A stretch of DNA of 64,000 bases from Stereum hirsutum FP-91666 SS1 (taxonomy: Eukaryota; Basidiomycota; Agaricomycetes; Russulales; Stereaceae). A program made the translations under genes and the position numbers. The stretch is taken from NCBI RefSeq assembly GCF_000264905.1, contig NW_006763145.1:784449-848448 (forward strand), written 5' to 3'. The notes under the pieces are model-generated. The model searched no databases. It saw nothing but the letters and a program-made list of their open reading frames with translations, and was not told the origin of the DNA. How positions within the stretch are numbered: position 1 is the first letter of the stretch; each line of letters opens with the position of its first letter. Below, one piece after another: positions 1-10,614 of the stretch.

Positions 1-2610
1 TCCTATCACTGCTTTTAGTTTGCAGTACCTCCAGTGGAAATGACCGTCGACCCCCGTCCCTCCCTCCGCTTGACCAACTTGGTCTTGAGCAAACACCTGC
101 CGCCCAAGTGGGCTCTTCTGCTACCCAAGTGGGACCTTTTATTGCCGCCCATGTGGGTTTCATCAGGTTTCATCCTCTGCTTCGTCACTGTCTAGGACAC
201 GGCCTTGTACAACTATCACAGCCAATTACAGTAATACTCATGTATATTCCTTTGTCTCTGAGGATGGCCATCGTTGCCCGAATATAATATTTGCTGCCCC
301 TTCTGACCCTCTGTGTATGGGTGCTGCCATCTCCGACTGATCAACACAAATTTGTTTCTGTTGCGGTCATGATGATTTGCTACCTATAGTCTTCATCCTG
401 AGCATTCACGAAGTAAGTTTGTATCCTCAGAATGAACTCCTTCTCCACTTCACTTGTGGAAGAAATCTGCTGGTTCTGCACGTAATGATGTCAATGAATG
501 TGCCCTGCAATCTGAGTCTGTTATGATCTGAAGGCTTGCACCCTCGCTTCTATCCATAAGCCTAAGTACCGAGACCAAACATCAAAGCGTGTTCCGATGG
601 TGCATCAACATTACATTTGAGAACGATGACAGTCTATCCCGAGAATACTGAAAGCTCATAAGTAGCGGGACCTGCCGTTCACCGGCCTTACGCCTGCGTT
701 ATGTTTATGGAGAGCTGTGAACACAGCTGTGTGCACAATGCGATTATCCAGTGACGTCCCCCAAGAAATCGCCCCAATATATAAATAGGGCTGTACTTAC
801 TCATGGAAGGATTTGCTCGTCGGTTTCTCGTGTTATGCCCTCGAGATGAGCTCCTGACCAAGTTTCTTCGTTCCAGCGCCTTTCTCCTACTTTCACGCTG
901 TGATCTTTCGATAGACATTGCTTGTAATTGGGCGTTAGACCGAATATGGCGTCTAAAATTCCTGCGGCGACTGTGATCACGACAACGAACACACCTAACG
1001 AGACGTCCACAGCAGACTCGTGGACAGCCCTCAGCCACTGAGCACACAGAGGTGGTTGAAGGTGCTACTATGAACCCATGAAATGTAGGTTTGTTAACAC
1101 CAACGAACATATTTCTATAGACCGGCGGGAAGCGCTCGTATGTAAGGGTACGTCGACAACGATACTAGTAATGTAGGCATCAGTGCGATGACAAGGGAGG
1201 TCCCGGAGAGCGAACTCAGACTACTCAAACCGCTCGCTCTTGACAACTCAAAAGCTACAAAGAGACCAACTGTAGCCCTCGGCTTGCGATGCTCTCGTAT
1301 TGTGTATTTTTGACTTCGGCTGCTGTCATCCTTGTGAAGAAGTATTCTTAAACTTCCATTCATTCTTTTTGAACCGATATAGGTGAGATATAGTGTCCTT
1401 CTCATCCTTCTCGTTATCGGGTGGAAGGAAGGTGGACCGTATGTCCGTGATTGCTATACAACGTACTTATTCTAAGCTTGCCTTGCGCTTTGAAGGCGGC
1501 CATATCATGATCCTGGATTTCCCTGTAACCTACATGGTCTGTGTTATACGCTTGCCTCATGATATGAACGTACTAAACTTGGAATTCCGATTATCGAAAT
1601 GAGAGAAGTGCGGTCGAGTGTTCTTTCGTCATTTGAGATGGTCATACGAGGCGATGGTAAGTGGGAGGTACGTACGTACCAGTCTGTTTTCAGGGCGCAC
1701 ATAGCTACGATGTCATAATCGATATTGCACTTACTGCTGGAGGTAAATTTTTGGAGGGATCGGGCTTTTCTTATACTTCTTGTCGAATGGACTTTGTAAG
1801 GGCTATCAGAGTATTTATTGCGCCTGTTTGCCGTAGCCTCAATGTTTGGACGTCGCAGCCCATGTTGAATATCGAGTTTTCTTTCCTACTGGTTTATGTT
1901 CAAGTTGTGACAAACTTCCTTCCTTCCTCATGACCCCCAAGTGTCAAAAACCCTTAATAGGGTGCGTCAGATGCTGTTCTATTTATTCTCGCCATGCATA
2001 CTAGGCTTTCTAGAAGTTCTCCATGCCATGACACGGTTATACTTATCCGTGGTTGGTTTGAACCACCCACGCGCTTGGATCAGTGGCACGGATCAGGAAT
2101 AGTGAAAGTCAGTGAAAGTCACGACGGCATCTCAATCAACACGAGTCAACAGCGTTCGGAGTTCGAAATGTTGGGCAAGGTTGGGCAGCTACTCGTTGTT
2201 TACATACCGCTCATCAACTCTTCCCCTCACCTGCCTACTAACTTCACTGACTCTCCTACATTCTCGCTCTCTTCTTTCCACCACCACGACCAACCTCAAA
2301 GTTAATGCCTCACCTTAGCTCTTCATGCAAACCCACTTCGTTCTTTGAGATCTGCTCGATTCGTTGCGGTTGCCATGCCTGTCTGCCAAAGCCATCAGTG
2401 AGTACGACAATGACACTTATATCACCATGATACTGGACTCTATCATCTAACCCTCGACGTGCTTAGGGATCAACTCGTAACGAAGTCACCACGATACTGG
2501 TCCCAAGCGAAGCGTCTACTTATTTTGAAAATTTATACTGCTGCGTTGTCTTGATTCTTGATTCTATATATGCATCACTTTCGCCACGATCTTTTCCTGC
2601 AATTTGGACA
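1..2610. other. gene-poor left end
   Basis: No gene is called here. Open frames are short and none matches a family I know. Around 100-165 a motif close to CCCAAGTGGG occurs three times. On the minus strand, about 801-1050, one frame could be an exon: a strongly hydrophobic stretch (VSLGVFVVVITVAAGIL) followed by a charged tail, preceded by a possible splice acceptor. No start or upstream exon could be tied to it, so it is only noted. Confidence 0.4.
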
Positions 2611-3180
2611 CTAATATCTCCTCGATGTGGATTTTGTACCACAACTGAGAGATGGTCGACGTGGAATATACTCATTGGAGAGACTTATTGTCGATGGAGG
2701 CGTGCGCTTCAAGAGTATTGCCGGATTCGCTTTTATCAGAGCACACTCCAGAGCTATCTCACCGATGCTGAGGATCTCGGTCCACACCGAAGAGATGGCA
2801 ACGTCTCGTCGATGTGGCCAGGTTCAAGAGCTAGAGATGGTTGGTCTCAAGTTCGATGTGGATCACACGATACACAGCGCAGAGATCTACTGGGTGGGGC
2901 GTGACCTTTAAGAAAGTTATTACCCGGACTCGCATTCGGAGTCAAGAACGACCGATAGATCTTGACGATGCTGAGGATTTTGGCCCACATCGGAGAGACA
3001 GCATCTCGTCGATGTGGACTGGGTCTAAAGCAAAAGATAGTCGGTCTCGTCGATGTGTCACGGTGGTCCACAGCGGAAAGAAATATTTTAAAGTGTGGTG
3101 AGAGTCTTAAGAATATCGCCCGGTTCACCTTCACCGTGGAGGAGCCCAGAGCTATTTCGTCGATGTGCACTGTCAGGTCA
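2611..3180. repeat. decayed ~205-base tandem repeat
   Basis: A unit of roughly 205 bases recurs. The segment beginning GATGCTGAGGATCTCGGTCC near 2764 recurs as GATGCTGAGGATTTTGGCCC near 2968. Around it, the block at 2620-2760 (CGATGTGG ... CAGAGCTATCTC) resembles the block at 3040-3170 (CGATGTG ... CAGAGCTATTTC), giving about 2.5-3 copies. Translated in their own frames, the units share the peptide pattern MLRI.(V/A)H..E.A..RRCG. This suggests a former coding repeat, but stops and indels interrupt every frame, so no gene is called. Confidence 0.5.
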
Positions 3181-3910
3181 CACAGCGGATGGATATGTTG
3201 TGTGCTTCAAAAGTTCAACATAGTATGAGCGCTGACAAAAACTTGCCCACGCCCAGGCGAATTAGGCAGGCTCTCGGAAGCTCTGATCAGCGCCACCCAG
3301 ACTTAAAGGCACAGAACACGTCATTGCCCTATCGTATACTCGCCTCCCTGAGTTGCCACCAAAGGGCGCGGCGGTCCAAATTCCGTTCAACTTCATTGAC
3401 GTTGTTTTCCAAACGACAAGTAGGAACAAGGACGACCAATTGCATACCGAATGGAAATTTGCTTACGGTGTACATTCTTGACGCTGCCTGGAAAGCGTCA
3501 TGGCCTGTTGCCCGGCAGAACCAATGTCAGTCTCAACTCTATAACGATATGACCGAACCTGATACTATGCTCAATTCAACAATCCAGTTATCCGTACCAG
3601 TCCGCACCAACGCGATTACGATGTTTCGTCCAATGAATTGTCTCTCCCTGTTCCGGGTTACACTGTCGTCCTACCTATCCGGTTCTTTAATACATTCGTG
3701 CGTCTATAGCATAGATTGTTCGGTCGGATCGCCACGAACGTCCACGGAGCTCAAGAGTTTATCAATACCCCTTCTCCCAGCCGTGGATCCTGGTCAAAAT
3801 ACAATGATCATCTCAGTATAAAAGGAACCCATGGTGTACGATGAGGGGTCTTCGAGGATCACAACACTGGATCCCCCTGCTCCTCCCTACTTCTACAGAG
3901 TTGGTCACCC
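3181..3910. other. intergenic, upstream of the REXO-like gene
   Basis: A 657-base open frame covers 3165-3821 on the plus strand, but its protein is compositionally random and resembles nothing I know. I treat it as chance. The region should contain the promoter of the exonuclease-like gene starting at 3911. I see no clear TATA box. Confidence 0.35.
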
Positions 3911-4876
3911 ATGGCGACTCACCATTGGACCTCAAGTTTACCGATCGTGGCACTATCCACTGTGTCGATTTCGTGCCGCTCAATCAACAGCGAGGTGTTC
4001 CCTCAGCCAGTGTAAGTCCTCAGTACCTTATTTACTGCTGGTGTCCAGTATTTGTGGCGTATGCCAATAAATATATTCCAGATGGGTCGCGATCGTTGAT
4101 CAGAACGGTCGCACCATTATTGACTGTTGGGTTAAGCCATACAATTGCCGCGTTGTGAACGATTATGAAACTCTAACAGAACGAACAGGGATTGACCCGT
4201 ATCACTTTTTATCCCGTGAGCATTTGTTGTTGTTGGGACCGTGCTTACCTCATACTCAATCAATTGTGTAGCGTCAGCCTGGACACTGGAGGATATACAA
4301 CCTTTGATTGTAATGGCAGTGACAAACAAAAGGATCGTGGGTCACCAGCTTTGGAGAGACTTTAACGGTGAGCGTGCCAATCTCACTGTGATACCATATA
4401 CTTAGCACTAATGATGTGTGCATGCTTGCCAAGTCCTTGGCCTCAAGCATGCGAAAGAAGCGACGCGAGATGTGGCTCTGTATCAGCCGTGTACGCACCT
4501 TTTGAACGACTATTGAGTTCTGCTGGCTGACTTGACACGTATCGGCGCATAGTCCGAGATAAAATCAACAATGTCTCTCAGGCTAACCATATGCTGGGAC
4601 TTCCAATGCTTTATCACCGGATATGTGGGGGACATTGCCAATTTCCGGTGGTGAGGCCTGTAAGTCGTCCCTTTGTTGCAGTTCTGTTCCGTCCCCTTTG
4701 AGCCTCTCTGATATAGTCGATCCATTGTTATTCAGCTCGAGAATGCTCTAGTTGCACTTCAGCTCTATCGGTCTGTTGATGCAGAGTGGGAGAGTGCTAT
4801 GAGTCCGTACGGTGATCAACCTTGCGGGGACCTTCCAATGCAAGATAGAGGCAAGTTTAATCACGTGTATAATTAG
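3911..4876 (+). CDS. REXO/ISG20-like RNase H-fold exonuclease, active site degraded
   Basis: Six exons fit phase exactly: 3911-4011, 4082-4215, 4272-4367, 4434-4490, 4553-4659, 4736-4876, giving 211 residues. The chain starts MATHHWTSSLPIVAL. It then shows landmarks of the REX4/ISG20 3'-5' exonuclease family: WVAIVDQNG...VKP (strands after ExoI), RIVGHQLWRDF (ExoII), RDVALYQPF, and PLENALVALQLYRSVDAEWE (ExoIII helix). Family members process or degrade structured RNA using four acidic residues. Here the ExoI DxE position reads ISCRS and the ExoIII aspartate appears as Asn (LENA), so only the ExoII Asp is clearly kept. The gene is spliced cleanly and not frameshifted, so it may be a non-catalytic relative rather than a pseudogene. 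The fold assignment is by motif only. Confidence 0.6.
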
Positions 4877-5486
4877 GACGATCATAAACAGAGGCAGTTA
4901 TCTGGGGGTTTTTTTTTGGGTGAAGGGCGGAGTCTTGGGACTGTTGTGCGGGCATTCAGTTACCGTGCTCACTGTATTACTGACTCTGTAACAGTCGTAG
5001 ATAAAAATACCTTAAACTAACAATACTTATTCACAAGAGGCAGAGAGTCGCGCGGATTGAGTACTACGTCCAGGTCTCTTACCCGAAGGTATAATTTAAG
5101 CTGTTAGGAGAGCAGATATCAATATTGCCGAACTCTCCGAAGGCTGGAAACATTCCATATTAGTTCACCGTAGCATAAGTACACCGACTCCTCTGTCACC
5201 TCCAAGCATTCGCTCTGTTCTTACCTAATTCTTACCTCCGCACAGATCTCTTCAGTGCATACTCTGTCAGAAATAATGCACGTTCGATTTTGTGGTAATG
5301 AACACAAGGCGACACGGCGGGTATGGGTCAAAGACATGATCCCCCTCGATTGTATGCAAAAAAACAAAGTCCATGTATTCCATACGCGAGTATATATTAA
5401 GTCCAAAAGAAAAGAGAACGCCCTCCATATCCATCGAGGGAAAGTGACGACTCTGAGCATGGTCATCACCTATCTCACCCTCGCCC
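4877..5486. other. intergenic, convergent 3' ends
   Basis: About 610 bases between the 3' ends of the exonuclease-like gene and the peroxygenase-like gene. There is a short G/T run near 4900-4920. No coding signal, repeat or RNA gene was recognised. Confidence 0.4.
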
Positions 5487-6685
5487 TCAGTTCAGAGTGT
5501 TGTTCAAGTTCTGCGTGATTCCGTTGGGCGAGATCACCAATTGGGAACAGTTCGAGTTCGATCCCGGCCACTCCGACGCTGCCTTTATCTCTTGGGCGAT
5601 GGCATCGAGGAGGGTACTGGTGATGGGGACGTCTGAGCGCTTCCAGCCTTCCTCGATGGGGAGGCGATCCTCGCGGAAGAAGATGTTGACGTATCTGACC
5701 GAACAATTCAGGGGTCAATGTCGAAGGCACCAGAAGGAGCGAAACGAAGGGTGAAAGGGTGGAAATAATGAGACGTACTCCTTCGGGGCAATCCCGGTCG
5801 ACGCATTACCCATAACCGCTAAATAGAGCGAACTCTCTCTCGTCCTGATCGTGAACTCCTTGTTTGTGTTGATCAACTCCGGGTTCCTCGCAATCGAGTC
5901 CTCCAGCCGCGCTTTCTGGGACTGTCCAGCCGTGGTACCGTTGTAGGTGTCGAGGTTTTGGTCAGAGACATTGACGAGTGTTTGGAAGATGGTCTCGTTG
6001 AATGAGTGGTTGTCGCCGAAGTAGTAGTCGCCGCGGGAGGTGGAAGCATCGTGTTCGATGTTTTCGTGCCTATGGTACGGGCAATGAGGTTAGTATTGAA
6101 CAGGTATATATGGACGCGCAGGGAGTTGACATGGAGAGGGAGAGGAGGGATGACATCGATGTTGACGTACATATTGATATCGTCGAGGGAGAGGGTGTCG
6201 CTCTCGGCGCTGACGAGCATACCAATCTTCGCTGCTAAGGAAAGCACGTGAGGTTGCACATTATACGCATCTGTGAACCCAAAACAAAGCCGATCGTCCA
6301 AGCACTTAGACCACCTTCTCGGGTGAGTAGCACAAGGTTGACGTACCGACAGCAGCCTGAAGGATCATATTCGTCGTGATGTTACTCCCGTTCCTAGGAA
6401 GGATTCCATGGTTGGCTAGCGCACTATACAACCGCAGAGGGTCAGAGAATCAGCAAGAATTCGAAAAGTGAAAGAATAAAAATGATCGACATACTTCAAA
6501 CCAGGGCAGGGGGACCTCATATCATTCGGACCAGGAGCCATAAACGGGTAGTTACTGAAGTTGAACCCGGGAGTCACAGGCGCACTACCGCTAGAGTCGT
6601 CCCTCACTAAGCCGTGGAAGGCCATAGTGGTTCCCGCAGCGGCGAACACGGTCGTCAGGAAAACAGATAATATCTTGAAACTCAT
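5487..6685 (-). CDS. secreted unspecific peroxygenase / heme-thiolate peroxidase (Peroxidase_2 family)
   Basis: The protein starts at 6685 (MSFKILSVFLTTVFAAAG) with a typical signal peptide. Exon 1 (6685-6495) ends in SPCPGL and joins exon 2 (from 6423) to give PCPGLNALANHGILPRNG. This is the family signature, in which the Cys of PCP is the heme thiolate ligand. Further on comes ENIEHDASTSRGDYYFG, containing the conserved EHD motif and the acid-base Glu. The C-terminus ends in NCSQLVISPNGITQNLNNTL. At least four introns of about 50-110 bases interrupt it. Such enzymes use hydrogen peroxide to oxygenate or halogenate diverse aromatic and aliphatic substrates outside the cell. Length and motifs suit an intact short-type enzyme. 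The natural substrate cannot be read from sequence. Confidence 0.88.
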
Positions 6686-7480
6686 AGCTGAATTGGAAGA
6701 CAGTGATGTCGAAGTTGGATGGATTAAGAAGAGCAAGAGAGGTTGAAAGAATTGAAACTGTGGGGATGGCAAAAAACTTCAGCGTTCTCCGTTGATCTTA
6801 TGTACCTGCGAAGGTAGGCGGATGAAGCGGTGGATTTTGGATGGGCTCCTCATCCGTCGTTCATTGAAGCCTCGGCACGCCAAATGATACAGCATAACCA
6901 AGCATGTATCCAGCCAAACGACTCAGGCGGTCACAGGTCCATATCGTCGTGGACTCCTCCGTGATCGAAAGGGGAAATGAGAATCTGCCTGTAAAGCGAG
7001 CGCTGTGAGTGGTCCGTCGGGTACCCTTGCGTAGATCACTCAATCAAAGCTAAGATGAATCGCCTCGCCGTAAACCGGATGCACGAGTTCGAGTTCGCAG
7101 CTGTTCGCAGTAGACCAAAAGCTGTGCGTGATATGCGAGTCGAACGCCAAGAATAGACCTACCCGTGGGGATGAGCCTTCGTCGTGACAGTGGAATTTGA
7201 ATGGGATTGAGGATGGGCCATAGGCGCTACGACGGATACAGCTCTGGGGTTGCGAGCCGTCGGAAGGGAGGAGAGACGATGGGGGCGGCTTCAGCGAGAG
7301 TGCGTCCATCGGTTTCTATGGATCAGACTGCAGCCAATAGGAGCACAGCAAATACCACTGTTTCTAGTCGACGTGCTACAAACAAAACAAAAATGCTGTA
7401 TATCCTAGGCAATGACTCAATACAAGGTCTTTGATTCGCGACCCACGACAGAGTCAGCTGGACATACCTCTTGATCACCT
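6686..7480. promoter_or_regulatory. 5' region of the peroxygenase-like gene
   Basis: This interval holds the presumed promoter of the minus-strand peroxygenase gene. A minus-strand open frame at 7040-7309 has no recognisable features and is not called. No operator or obvious TATA box could be fixed. Confidence 0.35.
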
Positions 7481-8065
7481 ACGCAAAGGTCCATCTGCCA
7501 GTCACCATCTCCTCCTTCACCTTCTCGATTTCTCACTCACCTCCTCACCGCTCGGCGCAAAAATTCGACTCTTCCCGTTTCAGTATGACGATCTTGCTCT
7601 CCCCTCGTCGAGCGCATCATGACTCGCCTCGCCGTCCTCCATACACTCGATCCCTTCCATATGTCACCCAATATCCTCCTGGACTTTGTGCGCCCTCCCA
7701 GTTCTTCTTTCCTCTTCCCCCGGGCACCCTGTGAGGATGCCGACAGCGAGGGCAGTTCGAAGAGCGACGCCTTACTTGGGAAAGTGTAAACCAAATTGTC
7801 TTCCAGGCCTGGATGTTCTGCGTCTTCCAAGGCCCCAACCTAGTCTTCACCACCTTCACCGTCTCCTGCTCAGATCCTCGGTATACTCACCCACTCCCAC
7901 CCGGCGCAAACAATCGGATATGTCCACTCCTAAATGACGCTCTCGCCTTCCCTCTACCGTTATGGCTTCCCGAACCTCCATCCATCCTCTCCGTCCACTC
8001 TATCCCGCCAATATTCTCCTCGACCTTGCGAGCTTTCCTTAGCCTTTCACCTTCACCATCGACCT
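7480..8065. repeat. partial tandem duplication of a gene 3' end
   Basis: About 7530-7690 is a diverged copy of about 7900-8055. Paired landmarks on the plus strand are CGGCGCAAAAATTCG / CGGCGCAAACAATCGG, the CGTCCTCCATACACTCGATCCC / CTCTCCGTCCACTCTATCCC region, and CAATATCCTCCTGGACTTTG / CAATATTCTCCTCGACCTTG. The right-hand copy encodes the C-terminus of the minus-strand hypothetical protein ending at 7887. The left-hand copy lies past its stop and has no complete frame. Confidence 0.5.
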
Positions 8066-10175
8066 CCTCCTCTCCAGCTTTGATGTATGCGATTGGCGGT
8101 AATGAAGGTGATGACGGCGATGCCGAAGACCCTGAAACGCCCTGTATCGCAGTAGTCGCTCCTGCTAATAGCGTGGAGGTTACATCAGTCCATCGTCCTG
8201 GGTGGATCAAGCGCTCATGAGACGATAACGACGTCGACGTCGGGATGGCCGCTGGAGAGTTCGAAGCGCGCGGGTGCAAAGTTGGCTGTGTCGATATCTG
8301 TGACTGTGGCAATGCGAGCGCCGCACTTTCACGCGGATGAGGATTGGAGTTCGTGTCCTGCTCGTCGACAGTATCTTTGTTTTGGCAGGAGCTGCTGGCC
8401 GTCAGTGCGGATGTGGATGGGTGGATGGGTGAGGTCGTGGAGAACGTCGGGATCGTGGCAGCGGCGGTGTTGTCGTTAGTATTAGGGGTTTCAGTAGCAG
8501 GATTCACCGGAAGGCCAGGTGAAGGAGGTACAATCGAAGTCGAAGTCGGGGTAGATGCCACAGTGTGCCCGGGTCGTTCCTTCTCCACTCGTGCTCGAAC
8601 TAAATCCAAGCGGCTTGATTGGGGTCCTGATGCATCCGCATTCTGATGCCCTCTGGCGAAATTTATGCCCGTGAGCCCAGGAGTCGAAATATATTTCACG
8701 CCCTCCGTGGCTTCCACGGCCTTCAGAAGAATGGCGGGCTTTTTTCTTGGAAGTGAGTCCGGAGAAAATATGGTGGCGGAGCTGGGAGGAACGGGCGAGG
8801 TTACGCGTGACGGTGATGATGAGGCTCTCGGTGGGAGGTTCCAGATGTTTGACGGGGCGGCAGAGAAAGTAAATAACGAAGATGAGGCGTTTGGTTGGGT
8901 GGACGGAGACGGATGAGGAGGTGACTGGTTTTTGTGAGTGACGGAGGCGGATGTGGATGGTGATGGCAGTCCGAATTGAATAGACGCGATGAAGGAAGAC
9001 CTTTGAGAGGGCAGAGGCGCAGTATTATTCTCAGCTATGGTAGGCTGAATATCGACAGCGTTCGCTGCTGGAAAAATGGAAAGCACCAGTCAGTTCCGTG
9101 CTTAAGCAACAACATCTGCTCGACCAGGAACGCACCATGGATAACCGGCGCAGACGTCGGCGGAGGCGTCGGTAACGGGCTTTGCGCTATATCGCGATGA
9201 TTTTGACGAGTGCGTAAAGCTTCGAGCCGTGTGATATCAGGTTTTATGTCCTCATCCACGGTGATGGTGAAGGGTACGGCGCCACCGTCACTCTGTTCCA
9301 ACGCGGAGTCTGATGCGTCCATCTCCATCTCCTCTTGTATCGTTCCATTTCCCTGCATTTCGACTGTATCCATCTCATGCATTGCGTCCTCATGCCTTTT
9401 CCTTTCCTTCCGTTCAACGACTCTTCCCTGCCCAGTTTCCATATCTACCTCCACCCTGCGTCCCCCAAAGACCTCTTCAGCCTCATCGTCATCCACTACC
9501 GGGAACTCAGCTACCTCCTCCCATAAACTCCAAACTAACCGCAACCTGGCATAAAGCCTCAACATCTCGTCGCTCAATTCTTGTACACGTGCTTGGATCT
9601 CAAATTGCGACGTTGCGTTTTGGATGACGAAATAGGGGTGGCAGCCATGTGTTAAGTCAGGTAGAGAGGTATAGGGAGGGTGGTGGTTGGTTATTGTCGA
9701 TTCGACGTTGGGAGAGGGTGAGGGGAAAGGGAGGCGTGTTATGATTGTTGAGTCGAGATGTAGGGGCACAAAGGTGTAGCGGTGGCGGGGACCATCTGGG
9801 TATACCTGTGATTGAGAATGGTCATTAGAGGTCGAAAATAATGTCATGGAATGCGTAGGAGTGGTACAGTGGGGAGGGAGAAGGACGAACAACATTCCAT
9901 GGCGCGTTTCGCTTCTTCGTTTGAAGCAGCCTAAGGCGCTCTTCTATGATGCGTAGCGTTTCTATCGGAGGGACCCAAGTCCATGCGTTGTATTTCTCGC
10001 GAGATGATTCTACCCAGTCGGCACGTACTAAAAAGTGGTGGCGTGATGAGTGGCCACAGTGAAGATGAGGTTGGTTGAGGGGAGTGGCGGGGAACTTGTA
10101 TAGTAGAGACGTACACCAGACTGTGTTTGCTGAACAGTTCCAATCAAAAGAGGAGGGCAACACCCAAAACTTCAT
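7887..10175 (-). CDS. hypothetical fungal protein, low-complexity C-terminal half
   Basis: Four exons are supported. Exon 1 begins at 10175 (MKFWVLPSSFDWNCSANTV). Exon 2 carries RADWVESSREKYNAWTWVPP and a helical segment (ETLRIIEERLRLLQ). Exon 3 starts VYPDGPRHRYTFVPLHL, contains HGCHPYFVIQNA and then an acidic stretch. A final 1.2 kb exon after the splice at about 9065 is rich in Ser, Pro and Thr and ends in a basic tail at 7887. The N-terminal 250 or so residues look folded and conserved. The rest looks disordered. I do not recognise a named domain and propose no function. It is divergent from glutamate 5-kinase, 440 bases away. The stop region has been tandemly duplicated downstream. Confidence 0.65.
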
Positions 10176-10614
10176 CAGCTATAACATATGAAAGGTGAGG
10201 TTGTAAGAGAAGACTTTGGGCCACATAATGTTTAGGTAGGGCTAGAACAAACTTTCTTCGTAGAAACTTTAGTTGGATCAACAACCTGACATTCCCGGAG
10301 TGCACCTGGAGGGCCAAGAGCGTTCGTTATAAGACATGGCTGCCGTTCCTCCATGTTATGAAACCGAACGATGCCTGGAGAAGATGGTGGTTAAGACAAA
10401 GGCGCGTATTTCATCCACGCCACACGAGCACTGCTAGAAACTTGAACCGTAGCGTCGAGTCAATCCGATTTCTTGAACCTTGACTGCTTTCCACCGCGGA
10501 CCTGCATGCTAGCATAGGATCTTCCTGGGTTTCAAAAGTATTTCTAGACTGTCACTAGACGGCGACGACAAAGCTGCACATAGAACAAGAAAAAATACCT
10601 TGTAATCAGTCGAT
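10176..10614. promoter_or_regulatory. divergent promoter region
   Basis: A 439-base spacer lies between the start of the minus-strand hypothetical protein and the start of glutamate 5-kinase on plus, so promoters for both should lie here. No coding signal was seen and no specific factor site is claimed. Confidence 0.45.

Noticed and set aside
688..1110. 140-codon minus frame near the left end
   Set aside because: No start context, Arg/Ser/Cys-rich random composition, and it overlaps a more plausible hydrophobic exon in another frame.
3165..3821. 218-codon plus frame before the exonuclease-like gene
   Set aside because: Composition looks random, no family pattern, and the real gene starts in a different frame at 3911.
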